From positions 1-45,164 of the forward strand of contig CAYWYG010000004.1 of NCBI GenBank assembly GCA_964462335.1: a stretch of 45,164 nucleotides of DNA, read 5' to 3'. The translations under genes were made by a program, and so were the position numbers. Source of the DNA: JAPUDQ01 sp964462335 (GTDB taxonomy: Bacteria > Patescibacteriota > Saccharimonadia > Saccharimonadales > Saccharimonadaceae). Below are positions 24,896 through 31,731 of this stretch, piece after piece; positions within the stretch are counted from its first letter, which is position 1; each line of letters begins with the position of its first letter. The notes under the pieces were generated by a model, which was not told the DNA's origin, made no database searches, and saw only the letters and a program-made list of their open reading frames with translations.

Positions 24896-24924
24896 GTGTA
24901 CTATGAAAGATATTGTGCTGTCAA
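24895..24924 (-). promoter_or_regulatory. Promoter of pncA-pncB
   Basis: Minus strand TTGACA (24924-24919), 18-base spacer, TACACT (24900-24895). The -10 box abuts the proposed operator. Confidence 0.68.
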
Positions 24925-25150
24925 CACTATTGTCATGATACTATAGTCCGTGACAATACAATTCGCATGATGACGCTTCGGCAGGCTGGGGCAGGTAATT
25001 GCAACAAATGGATAGGTAGTGTGATGTGGGCTATCTGTGATTTGTCTACCAGGCGACAAGAAGATGATTTGATCGGCACCAGGTTGAGATTATTCGCGTC
25101 GTGTCACATCGATTTCCTTGAATAACTTCAAAGTGATAGTTATTGTAATA

Positions 25151-25179
25151 TTTACAAAAACTATAGACAGACATATTAC
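25151..25179 (+). promoter_or_regulatory. Promoter of the J-kinase operon
   Basis: TTTACA (25151-25156), 17-base spacer, TATTAC (25174-25179). The operator begins at the next base. Confidence 0.6.
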
Positions 25180-25200
25180 TTAGTGTTAGATTAACGCTAT
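25180..25200. promoter_or_regulatory. Proposed NrtR operator of the J-kinase operon
   Basis: TTAGTGT, TAGATTA, ACGCTAT: the best palindrome of the three sites (TAGTGTTA/TAACGCTA, one mismatch). It covers the likely transcription start. Confidence 0.72.
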
Positions 25201-25221
25201 CAAGGTCAAACATAGATCTTG

Positions 25222-25263
25222 GTCCACGGCGTTGGCACGGTTCCGCCATATGAACCGTCGGAC
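25222..25263 (+). promoter_or_regulatory. Structured leader before the J-kinase gene
   Basis: ACGGTTC (25237-25243) pairs with GAACCGT (25252-25258), with outer GTCC/GGAC (25222-25225, 25260-25263). It ends seven bases before the Shine-Dalgarno AAGGAGGTGA. It could shield or expose that site; a role is inferred. Confidence 0.4.
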
Positions 25264-25285
25264 TTTAACAAGGAGGTGAAATAAC

Positions 25286-26374
25286 GTGTTGGTGAGTGAC
25301 TTTGAGTCTGCAAGACAAGTGCTCGAATCAGCGATCAGTTACGTGACAGTGTTCACGGAAGCGGACGAGAAAGCCATGAAGGCGACCTATCGTCAACTGA
25401 TGCGGTTTGTGCATCCAGATCGAGTCGACGCGGCCCAGCAAAAGCTAGCCGCTGAGCTCGTCACAAAACTTGGCGCGTTCTACCAAGATGCACAGACAGC
25501 TGCACGTGTTGGGTCGTTTGGCCGAGTGCCAGCCGACGCAATACTGACGTCCGTCAAGGCGTCGCATGTCGTCATCAGCGAGATGCCGCAGTTCTGCGAT
25601 ATGACAAAGGGCCTTCGGGCCAAGAGTGATATCAAAGGATTGGGCGAGATGGACACATTCATCAAGATCACACGCGCACCGCGTGATAATGATCTGATGG
25701 CTCGTGAAGCAGCCGCCCTCACGCACCTGCGTGATTCGGCCGGCAGTGATTTCGTCATGTTCTACCCGGAGCTGGTTGACGGCTTCGGGGTGATGAATGG
25801 ACGGATGAGGCTGCGTGCCAATGTTGTTGCGTACCTTGACGGTTTCCTAAACCTCGAGGAGTTGCGGCAGCATCGTCCCGACGGTTTGCACCCGCTCGAT
25901 GCGTCTTGGATCTGGCGCCGACTACTATGGGCGCTCGGTGGTGCACACGAGATTGGTGTCGTGCATGGTGCGATATTGCCGCGGCACGTCATGATCCACC
26001 CGCGTATGCACGGTGTCGTGTTGGTCGACTGGTGCTATTCAGCGATCAAGACGGATGATGTGTATCCGCCACTTTCGGCACTGGTTAGTGATCGACGCAG
26101 CTGGTATCCGCCAGGTGCGCTCGCAAAGCAACCATTGAGTGAGCGAACGGACCTGATGATGGCCGCACGGGTAATGTGTTACCTGCTCGGCGGCGATCCG
26201 ACAAGCCTTACGATGACATCGCGCGTACCTGATGCGATGCAACGATACATCATCGACATCGTACGAGGCACATCGACGCACAGTGCATTTCAACTGCTCG
26301 CGCAGTTCGATGCACTGCTGCAAACTCTCGGCAAACCCTACTACCCGCGGGTCTACCGCGAACTGGTTCTATAA
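25286..26374 (+). CDS. J-domain protein fused to a degenerate protein-kinase-like domain
   Basis: 362 residues, GTG start set by a near-perfect Shine-Dalgarno (AAGGAGGTGA). Residues about 10-70 are a J-domain: helix II YRQLMRFV then HPD at 43-45, so it may stimulate an Hsp70 ATPase. Residues about 95-360 look like a protein kinase fold: FIKI (Lys127), an alpha-C Glu141, a hinge around VVAYLDGFLNLEEL, catalytic-loop equivalent VVHGAILPRHVMI (227-237) and LVDW (246-249). The loop lacks the catalytic Asp and Asn (HGAILPRH against HRDxKPxN or HGDxxPxN), so it is probably a pseudokinase or uses another chemistry. First gene of an operon with VWA, PurA-like and GNAT proteins, behind a proposed NrtR site. 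I know of no named family for this fusion. Confidence 0.78.
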   Translation: MLVSDFESARQVLESAISYVTVFTEADEKAMKATYRQLMRFVHPDRVDAAQQKLAAELVTKLGAFYQDAQTAARVGSFGRVPADAILTSVKASHVVISEMPQFCDMTKGLRAKSDIKGLGEMDTFIKITRAPRDNDLMAREAAALTHLRDSAGSDFVMFYPELVDGFGVMNGRMRLRANVVAYLDGFLNLEELRQHRPDGLHPLDASWIWRRLLWALGGAHEIGVVHGAILPRHVMIHPRMHGVVLVDWCYSAIKTDDVYPPLSALVSDRRSWYPPGALAKQPLSERTDLMMAARVMCYLLGGDPTSLTMTSRVPDAMQRYIIDIVRGTSTHSAFQLLAQFDALLQTLGKPYYPRVYRELVL

Positions 26375-26398
26375 CAACTACCGAAAGGAAGTGTCACC

Positions 26399-27448
26399 AT
26401 GGGTGGTGGCAGCTGGAACGTTGGTTCCTACACGGCAAAGGTGAACGCAGCGACTGCGGCTGGGCGGAGTACCTTCGACTACGACGACCAGGTACGAGCT
26501 GGCAAGGTGAGCAAGGTCCACGCACTGCTCGATCCGACCGCCACGGCTGGTCCAACCAGTCCGTTCGCAGGGCGCGTCATGCGCGAGGTCTGCGTCACCG
26601 ACGAGCACCCCGATCCGACGGCGATCTTGATCTGGCTCGACGTCACCGGCAGCAACATCGATGCGGCCAAGGTGGTGCATGGCAAGCTGCCCGCACTGCA
26701 GGCGTATTTGCGGGATGGCAAGTTCTGTGCCGATCCGCAGATCAACGTCTCGGCCGTCGGCGACGCCAACTCGGACAGGTACCCGCTGCAATTTGGTCAG
26801 TACGAGAGCGACAATCGTCTCGACGACCAGATCGCGGCGCTGATCCTGGAAGGTGGCGGTGGTGGCCAGATGAGCGAGACGTACGAGCTCGGGGCCTACA
26901 TGGCGGCTCGCCATGTCTATCTGGAGCCGCATGAGCTGTTTGGCAAGAAGGGCTTCGTCTTCTTCATCGGTGACGAAATGCCCTATGACGTGGTCAAGGA
27001 CGACTACACCAGGGGCCACTACTACGGTGGTGGTCACACGCTCACGTCGCTCACGGGCGACGAGATCGGTGAGCCGATCAGCGCCAAGGCGGTCTTTGCT
27101 GAGCTGATGGAGAAGAACCACGTGTTCTTCCTGTTCCAGAAGCAAGGCGCGTATCAGCCTGGCTCGATCGTGCCGGCCTGGGAGCGGCTCATCGGTCGCG
27201 AGAACGTCGTCATGCTCGATCAGCCGGAGATGGTGGTCGAGGTGATTGCCGCGCTCATCGCTCGGTTCGAGGGTGAGCTCAGCGAGGACGAGACGGCGCG
27301 CGCCATGATCGCCGCGGGTGGCAATCCTGCAGTGGTGACGTCGGCCGTCAAGGCACTGGCCCGCGTGACGTCTTCGGGTGGCAGTGGCACGGTTGCGACG
27401 ACCTCTGGTCGTCTCGACTTGGGCGGTACTGGCGCTGACCGGCTGTAG
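26399..27448 (+). CDS. von Willebrand factor A-domain protein, function unknown
   Basis: 349 residues; Shine-Dalgarno AAAGGAAGTG upstream. The core (about 72-290) has a VWA fold: a hydrophobic strand TAILIWLDVTGSN with the metal-site D-V-T-G-S (Asp81, Thr83, Ser85), a second site near GQMSETYELGAYMAARH (Thr of the MIDAS), strand GFVFFIGDEMPYD with the third acidic residue, and VFFLFQKQG. The N-terminus (GGGSWNVGSYTAKVNAATAAGRSTFDYDD) is glycine-rich, and the C-terminus has a flexible Gly/Ser/Thr tail. There is no signal peptide, so it is cytoplasmic. The gene is visibly GC-richer than its neighbours and looks codon-optimised. It lies 24 bases after the J-kinase gene. The kinase-like plus VWA pairing recalls the TerY-type modules, but no phosphatase is present. 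Confidence 0.75.
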   Translation: MGGGSWNVGSYTAKVNAATAAGRSTFDYDDQVRAGKVSKVHALLDPTATAGPTSPFAGRVMREVCVTDEHPDPTAILIWLDVTGSNIDAAKVVHGKLPALQAYLRDGKFCADPQINVSAVGDANSDRYPLQFGQYESDNRLDDQIAALILEGGGGGQMSETYELGAYMAARHVYLEPHELFGKKGFVFFIGDEMPYDVVKDDYTRGHYYGGGHTLTSLTGDEIGEPISAKAVFAELMEKNHVFFLFQKQGAYQPGSIVPAWERLIGRENVVMLDQPEMVVEVIAALIARFEGELSEDETARAMIAAGGNPAVVTSAVKALARVTSSGGSGTVATTSGRLDLGGTGADRL

Positions 27449-27464
27449 CCTGCTCACCTCCTAC

Positions 27465-27514
27465 GGTTCCGTACTCCTCCCAGGCAGCCAGCCTAGGTAG
27501 AGGAGTACGGAACC
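27465..27514 (+). terminator. Long hairpin between the VWA and PurA-like genes
   Basis: GGTTCCGTACTCCTC (27465-27479) pairs perfectly with GAGGAGTACGGAACC (27500-27514), and the loop can add CC..GGC pairs. No U-run follows directly (T-rich only from about 27527). It could be a weak terminator or an mRNA-processing/stability element setting the VWA gene's expression above that of the downstream genes. Confidence 0.55.
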
Positions 27515-27565
27515 AGCAACAACATTGATTTATTTTTTGATTTTTATGAGCAAAGGAGCATGAGT

Positions 27566-28960
27566 ATGAGTGAGCGATTACACCCACGGGCGACTATCAC
27601 GACCGACTTGAGCTATGGCGATGCGGGCAAAGGCACGACGACTGAGTGGCTGGCCCGCGAATCAGAGTCGGCCGTCGTCATACGATTTAACGGCGGCGGG
27701 CAGGCCGAGCACAATATCGTGACGCCAGATGGCCGCCACCATGTCTTTTCGCAGTTTGGCGCTGGGGCATTTTTACCTGATGTCGCGACACATTTATCTC
27801 GGGATATGTGGGTCAATCCTATCAACATGAACTTTGAAGCTGATCATCTCGAAGGGCTTGGTGTACCGGCGGTGTGGGATCGTGTGACGGTCGATGAGGA
27901 CGCTCGGATCGTGACACCATTTCATCGCGCCGGTAACTGCTTGCGCGAACTCGCCCGCGGTGCGCGTCGGCATGGTAGCACCGGACAGGGCATTAGTGAG
28001 GCAGTCATGGATGATATGTTCCGTAGTGATCTGACACTCCGTGCTGCCGATCTGTCGCGGACAGGGCTTGTCGCAAAACTTGAAGAAATGAGGCAATATA
28101 AACGAGCACAACTCGCCGCATTCGGACCGCTACTTGATCACGATACGCCTGACTGGGAGGCGCTTAACGACTCGACAGTGTCCGAATGGTACGCAGAGAT
28201 ATATCACGAGTGGCTCACCAAACTTCGTATTGTGCCGCGTGATCATCTTGCTCGACTTGCAGTCCAGTACTCTCACCTCATCTTCGAGCCGGCACAAGGA
28301 ATTTTACTCGATGAAAAACGTGGCTTTCATCCTCATACGACCTGGAGTAATACCACACCAGATAACGCTCGTCGTCAACTCGAAGATATCAATTTCACGG
28401 GTGACGTGAAGACATTTGGTATCGTTCGCGCCTATACGACTCGGCATGGATTTGGTCCGTTTGTGACTGAAGATGCATCGCTCGATGGGCCTCTCCATGA
28501 ATATTTCAACGGGACCGGGCCATGGCAGGGTAAATTCCGCATCGGACACTTTGACGCGGTCGCACATCGCTACGCGGCTCGTGCCGCCGGTCATCTCGAC
28601 GGGCTCGTCGTCACGGGAGTCGATCGGTATGATGGTATGCCAGAGTGGCAGTATGCAACACGCTATGAGATGCCTGAAGCGACCGATGCTGAGAGATATT
28701 TTGCTGCTGCCAAGGATGGGAGTGCTCAAGACATCATACTTAGCCGATTTGGTGACAAGCAGCACATGACGAGGTTGACGCAATTACTCTTTGAGACGAC
28801 ACCTCGCTATGAAATAGTTCATGATCCATCACGTGATGATATCATCGAAACGATCGAGCGTGAGATGGGTATGCGAGCGGTACTTGTGTCGGTCGGTCCG
28901 ACTGTCGATGATAAAATCGTTCGCGAACCTGAGATGTTTGACGTAAAGGTTGCCGCATGA
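27566..28960 (+). CDS. Adenylosuccinate synthetase-like enzyme (divergent PurA paralogue)
   Basis: 464 residues from ATG 27566; the earlier ATG 27560 is only one base from the Shine-Dalgarno AAAGGAG, whereas 27566 is seven bases away. PurA joins aspartate to IMP using GTP. Seen: nucleotide loop YGDAGKGTTT (Asp19 kept, but the Glu of GDEGKG is Ala20), RFNGGGQAEHNIV (His49 in place of PurA His41, but NAGH is changed to QAEH), GSTGQGISEA, FEPAQGILLDEKRGFHPHTTWSNTT, TRHGFGPFVTE and GKFRIGHFDAVAHRYA. Catalytic Asp and His remain, so it is probably active on an altered substrate. It lies in an NrtR-type operon with J-kinase, VWA and GNAT proteins rather than purine genes. Substrate unknown; the stop overlaps the GNAT start (ATGA). 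Confidence 0.82.
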   Translation: MSERLHPRATITTDLSYGDAGKGTTTEWLARESESAVVIRFNGGGQAEHNIVTPDGRHHVFSQFGAGAFLPDVATHLSRDMWVNPINMNFEADHLEGLGVPAVWDRVTVDEDARIVTPFHRAGNCLRELARGARRHGSTGQGISEAVMDDMFRSDLTLRAADLSRTGLVAKLEEMRQYKRAQLAAFGPLLDHDTPDWEALNDSTVSEWYAEIYHEWLTKLRIVPRDHLARLAVQYSHLIFEPAQGILLDEKRGFHPHTTWSNTTPDNARRQLEDINFTGDVKTFGIVRAYTTRHGFGPFVTEDASLDGPLHEYFNGTGPWQGKFRIGHFDAVAHRYAARAAGHLDGLVVTGVDRYDGMPEWQYATRYEMPEATDAERYFAAAKDGSAQDIILSRFGDKQHMTRLTQLLFETTPRYEIVHDPSRDDIIETIEREMGMRAVLVSVGPTVDDKIVREPEMFDVKVAA

Positions 28961-29514
28961 ACGAATTGGCGTGCATGAAGCTTGAGACCTTTACTATCGC
29001 TGATGCGGCTGAACTATTTGTGTTAGTGGATAGAAACCGTGCGAGTCTCCAAAAGTTTTGGTGGGAATCAAAAACCAGATTTCCTGCAGATAGTGAACAG
29101 TTCATCAGCGCGGCAATCCATGATGAGCAGTATACTGGTCGGCCAACCAGGGCGATCCGCCTTGGATCAGGCGCGCTCATCGGCGTCGGGTCGGTTCATA
29201 GTATCGACTGGGAGCAAAAACGAGGTGCGATTGGCTACTGGATCGACCAAGATCATGGTGGCAATGGCTACGCAACCACGACGGCGAGACTTCTCAGTCA
29301 AATCGCATTTTCCACGCTTGGCTTACGAGTGGTGACAATTGGCTGTCGCGAGGACAATATGGCGTCGCGATCAGTCGCTGAAAAGGCCGGTTTCACGTTG
29401 GTTAGTATCGATCACCAGCCGACGTGGCAAGAAGGAGTGAAGTCTACAAGGACGGCTCACTATGAGCTGGTTAATCAAAACTTCTCGTCAGGCTCTCGAG
29501 CTTCTTGGAATTAA
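28957..29514 (+). CDS. GNAT-family N-acetyltransferase (RimJ/RimL type)
   Basis: 185 residues (an internal ATG at 28975 is possible). GNAT fold: N-terminal LETFTIADAAELFVLVDRNRASLQKFWWE; central RLGSGALIGVGSVHSIDWEQKRGAIGYWIDQDHGGNGYATTTARLL, where GNGYAT is the acetyl-CoA pyrophosphate loop (Q/RxxGxG/A form); then VVTIGCREDNMASRSVAEKAGFTLV, the conserved N-x-x-S-x-x-V-x-E-K-x-G-F segment. It should acetylate an amine on a protein N-terminus or small molecule. Its start overlaps the PurA-like stop, so they are coupled. The 3' end overlaps convergent nrtR by 44 bases. Confidence 0.88.
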   Translation: MNELACMKLETFTIADAAELFVLVDRNRASLQKFWWESKTRFPADSEQFISAAIHDEQYTGRPTRAIRLGSGALIGVGSVHSIDWEQKRGAIGYWIDQDHGGNGYATTTARLLSQIAFSTLGLRVVTIGCREDNMASRSVAEKAGFTLVSIDHQPTWQEGVKSTRTAHYELVNQNFSSGSRASWN

Positions 29515-30148
29515 ATTCGTAGAGGCGGGCGGGGCGGTGGGCGCCTTCGCGCCACATTTTGTCGGTTTCGCGGATGAGATTGAGGCTGAGGAATTTTTTG
29601 CGGAAGTTGCGTTTGTCGAGCTCGCGGCCAAATATGACTTCGTAGGCAGTCTGCAATTGGCTGAGGGTAAATGTACGGGGCAAAAACGCCGAGACGGTGT
29701 TGGTATAAGTGAGTTTGGCGATCAGGCGCTCGTGAGCATACCGGATGATGGCGGCGTGGTCGTAGGCGAGTTTGGGTAAGTTACCAACGGGCATAAACGC
29801 CGTGTGCGGGCTAGTTTCGCGAATCTCCACATCGCGACCGCAGCCCATGTACGTGACCGATACCGCATGGCCGCGTGGGTCGCGGTCGACCGTGTCAAAG
29901 GTGTAGAGCTGTTCGATGTAGGCGAGGTCTTTCTCGGTATCGACACTGGTTTTTTGTAGGACAATGCGGTGTAGGGCGCTTGTCGTGGTCTCACCGGCAG
30001 CATTGTAACCACCCGGCAATGCCCAACTACCTTTAAATGGATCATTTTGTCGGTTGATCAGCAGTACCTCAAGGACATTGCTCTGAATCTGAAAAATGAC
30101 GGCGTCGACGGTGAGCGTCGGCGGTACGTAGGGAGTGGTGTATTTCAT
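29471..30148 (-). CDS. nrtR: NrtR-type transcriptional regulator of NAD metabolism
   Basis: 225 residues, the family length. N-terminal Nudix-like domain (about 10-145) with a decayed box: GGYNAAGE is present, but REUxEE reads RIVLQK (61-66), so the catalytic glutamates are gone, as expected for an NrtR that senses rather than cleaves an ADP-ribose-like ligand. The C-terminal winged helix (about 155-225) has FTLSQLQTAYEVIFGRELDKRNFRKKFL and the wing with HRPARLYEF. NrtR represses NAD salvage genes. Proposed sites lie at pncA, the J-kinase operon and nadE in this window. It is 9 bases downstream of the histidine phosphatase gene, probably within the nadE unit, so the regulator may control its own expression. 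Confidence 0.9.
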   Translation of the reverse strand: MKYTTPYVPPTLTVDAVIFQIQSNVLEVLLINRQNDPFKGSWALPGGYNAAGETTTSALHRIVLQKTSVDTEKDLAYIEQLYTFDTVDRDPRGHAVSVTYMGCGRDVEIRETSPHTAFMPVGNLPKLAYDHAAIIRYAHERLIAKLTYTNTVSAFLPRTFTLSQLQTAYEVIFGRELDKRNFRKKFLSLNLIRETDKMWREGAHRPARLYEFNSKKLESLTRSFD

Positions 30149-30157
30149 ACAGTAAGT

Positions 30158-30784
30158 CTACTCCTCGATAACCGTTTTGCCAATATATGCCACCGATAAA
30201 CCGGTGTCGGTCTGGTCGATAGCGGTGACGCTGACATTTGGTGTAGTGTGTGTCAGTATGCCAAGTCTCGTCAGGCCGAGTAGTGCTCCTGCGAGTGCGC
30301 GTATCGCAAGCCCATGGCTAAATACCAAGATCGTACCCTCTGCTGTGGGTAGTTGGTCGCAGAGCTCCAGGGTAGCTGCATGCATGCGCTGCTGGACCTC
30401 GGCGAGAGATTCCCCGCCAGCGTGTTTGCCGTGCAAGCCTTCTCGCGCAAGCCTTGCAATGACCTCGGGCGTATAGACGTCAGATCGTAGCCTGCCCTCT
30501 GCCTCGCCCTGCGACATTTCTTGAAACCGTGGGTCGCAGTGTGGCTCAATGTCGATCTCTGCAGCTGCAAGTGCGATCGTGCAGGTTTGCTGAGTTCGCA
30601 CGGCGCCGGAGTGCGCGACAATCGCCGGTACGAGTTCGGTACGTTTCAGCCACATGCCAAACATACGCGCTTCGTCTTGACCCTGAGGGGTGAGTGGCAC
30701 GTGGTTACTCCTGCCTCCTACGATCTCAGCTTGTCGAAGATTGTGTTCGGCTTGCCCATGTCGCACAAACAGTACTCGTGTCAT
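30158..30784 (-). CDS. Histidine phosphatase family protein (phosphoglycerate mutase-like)
   Basis: 208 residues from ATG 30784; the longer ORF upstream is in an overlapping frame of nadE and has no promoter fit. Starts TRVLFVRHGQAEHN, the RHG signature with the phospho-accepting His (residue 9), followed by HSGAVRTQQT, Glu-containing FQEMSQGEAEGR, and FSHGLAIRALAG with the second catalytic His. It is an active branch-1 histidine phosphatase, as in GpmB, CobC or fructose-2,6-bisphosphatase relatives; the substrate is unknown. TATAGT lies 6 bases before the ATG and overlaps the nadE stop. The NAD context (nadE upstream, nrtR downstream) hints at a nucleotide-phosphate substrate, which is only inference. 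Confidence 0.88.
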   Translation of the reverse strand: MTRVLFVRHGQAEHNLRQAEIVGGRSNHVPLTPQGQDEARMFGMWLKRTELVPAIVAHSGAVRTQQTCTIALAAAEIDIEPHCDPRFQEMSQGEAEGRLRSDVYTPEVIARLAREGLHGKHAGGESLAEVQQRMHAATLELCDQLPTAEGTILVFSHGLAIRALAGALLGLTRLGILTHTTPNVSVTAIDQTDTGLSVAYIGKTVIEE

Positions 30785-30790
30785 AGTACT

Positions 30791-30796
30791 ACTATA
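30791..30796 (-). promoter_or_regulatory. -10 box of the histidine phosphatase gene
   Basis: Minus strand TATAGT six bases before ATG 30784, overlapping the nadE stop. Leaderless type. Confidence 0.5.
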
Positions 30797-31613
30797 TCGC
30801 CCCTGGGGTCGTGAACGCGACAGGGAGGTTCCGTTTGTGCCATGTTCGGTCGTAGAGCTGCTCAATTTTTGCGGCGATGGCGGGGTCGACGGCCTTGCCT
30901 TCGAGGTAGTCATCGATCTGGTCGTAGGTGAGGTCAAGTTCACTTTCGTCTGCCTGGCCGGGGCGATCATCGAGGAGGTCGGCCGTCGGTACTTTTGTGA
31001 TGAATAGCGCAGGAGCTCCCAGTGCCTGCACTATTTGGCGACCTTGTCGTTTGGTGAGGCCAGCGAGTGGTACGACATCGGCGCCACCGTCACCGTATTT
31101 GGTGAAAAATCCTGTGACGGCTTCAGCGGCATGGTCGGTGCCGACGACGAGCAGATCATACCGCCTGGCGATAGCGTAGTGCGCGATCATACGCAGGCGT
31201 GCTTTGACATTACCGCGGTGAAAATCAGCCAATGGTTCACCTTCGGCGCTGGCAAATGTGTGGGTGTAGGCATCGGTCGCAGGCTTTATATCGTGATCGT
31301 GGATGACATCCGGCGCAATCACGCGGCAGGCCAGCTCGGCGTCAGCACGGTCAGCCTGCTGACCGTAGGGAAGTAATAAAGCGTGAAATTCAGCTTCTGC
31401 GCCCGCTTTTCGTCGGAGTTCAACGGCACGCTGTGCGATAAGTGCGGCGAGCAGTGAATCTTGACCGCCCGATATGCCTAATACGAATCCTCGTAATCCG
31501 GAATAAGCGAGGTATGCGGCCAGAAACCGTGTGCGCGCTTCAAATTCTCGTCTCGGATCTATCTCAGGCTTGACGCCTAATTCAGCGATGATACGCGATT
31601 GTCGCTCTGTCAT
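30792..31613 (-). CDS. nadE: Ammonia-dependent NAD synthetase
   Basis: Amidates nicotinate adenine dinucleotide to NAD with ATP and ammonia. 273 residues, like the Bacillus/E. coli NH3-dependent form; no glutaminase domain. The PP-loop SGGQDS is at 48-53. Further family stretches: LLPYGQQADRADA, RGNVKARLRMIAHYAIA, VVGTDHAAEAVTGFFTKYGDGGADVVPLAGLTKRQGR, and PTADLLDDRPGQADESELDLTYDQIDDYL. Shine-Dalgarno AAAGGAA precedes ATG 31613. It is first in a minus-strand unit with the phosphatase and nrtR, behind a promoter whose -35 lies within the proposed NrtR operator. The adenylyltransferase step (nadD) needed between pncB and nadE is not in the window. Confidence 0.95.
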   Translation of the reverse strand: MTERQSRIIAELGVKPEIDPRREFEARTRFLAAYLAYSGLRGFVLGISGGQDSLLAALIAQRAVELRRKAGAEAEFHALLLPYGQQADRADAELACRVIAPDVIHDHDIKPATDAYTHTFASAEGEPLADFHRGNVKARLRMIAHYAIARRYDLLVVGTDHAAEAVTGFFTKYGDGGADVVPLAGLTKRQGRQIVQALGAPALFITKVPTADLLDDRPGQADESELDLTYDQIDDYLEGKAVDPAIAAKIEQLYDRTWHKRNLPVAFTTPGAI

Positions 31614-31657
31614 ACGAATATTCCTTTCTCGAGTAAAATTGTAATTCTCTACAGACG

Positions 31658-31686
31658 AGTATAGAGAGAAATATACTTAGCGTCAA
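31658..31686 (-). promoter_or_regulatory. Promoter of nadE
   Basis: Minus strand TTGACG (31686-31681), 17-base spacer, TATACT (31663-31658). The -35 lies inside the proposed operator. Confidence 0.68.
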
Positions 31687-31697
31687 TAGTACACAAA
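31677..31697. promoter_or_regulatory. Proposed NrtR operator upstream of nadE
   Basis: TTAGCGT, CAATAGT, ACACAAA, preceded by TAC as at pncA. It covers the nadE -35 box and lies about 20 bases from the divergent tatD -10. Confidence 0.72.
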
Positions 31698-31716
31698 GTG
31701 TGTCGTGGTGATATCG

Positions 31717-31722
31717 TATAAT
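31717..31722 (+). promoter_or_regulatory. -10 box of tatD
   Basis: TATAAT nine bases before ATG 31732. No Shine-Dalgarno. Confidence 0.5.
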
Positions 31723-31731
31723 TAATGCCAT

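Larger units (their letters stand above)
24861..25285. other. Divergent control region between pncA and the J-kinase operon
   Basis: 425 bases holding two promoters and two proposed NrtR operators (separate entries). A further inverted repeat, TATTGTCA (24928-24935) and TGACAATA (24951-24958) with 15 bases between, has no assigned role. The stretch 24960-25130 holds only a small ORF without a Shine-Dalgarno or recognisable product; I see nothing else in it. Confidence 0.7.

Noticed and set aside
24913..25125. 70-codon plus-strand ORF in the pncA/J-kinase intergenic region
   Set aside because: No Shine-Dalgarno or -10 at a suitable distance, odd composition rich in Cys/His at the start, and it lies in a control region with two operators.
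26378..27457. 359-codon minus-strand ORF opposite the VWA gene
   Set aside because: Caused by the high GC content of the sense gene; Arg/His/Asp-rich product without motifs, and the sense strand has a clear Shine-Dalgarno and VWA signature.
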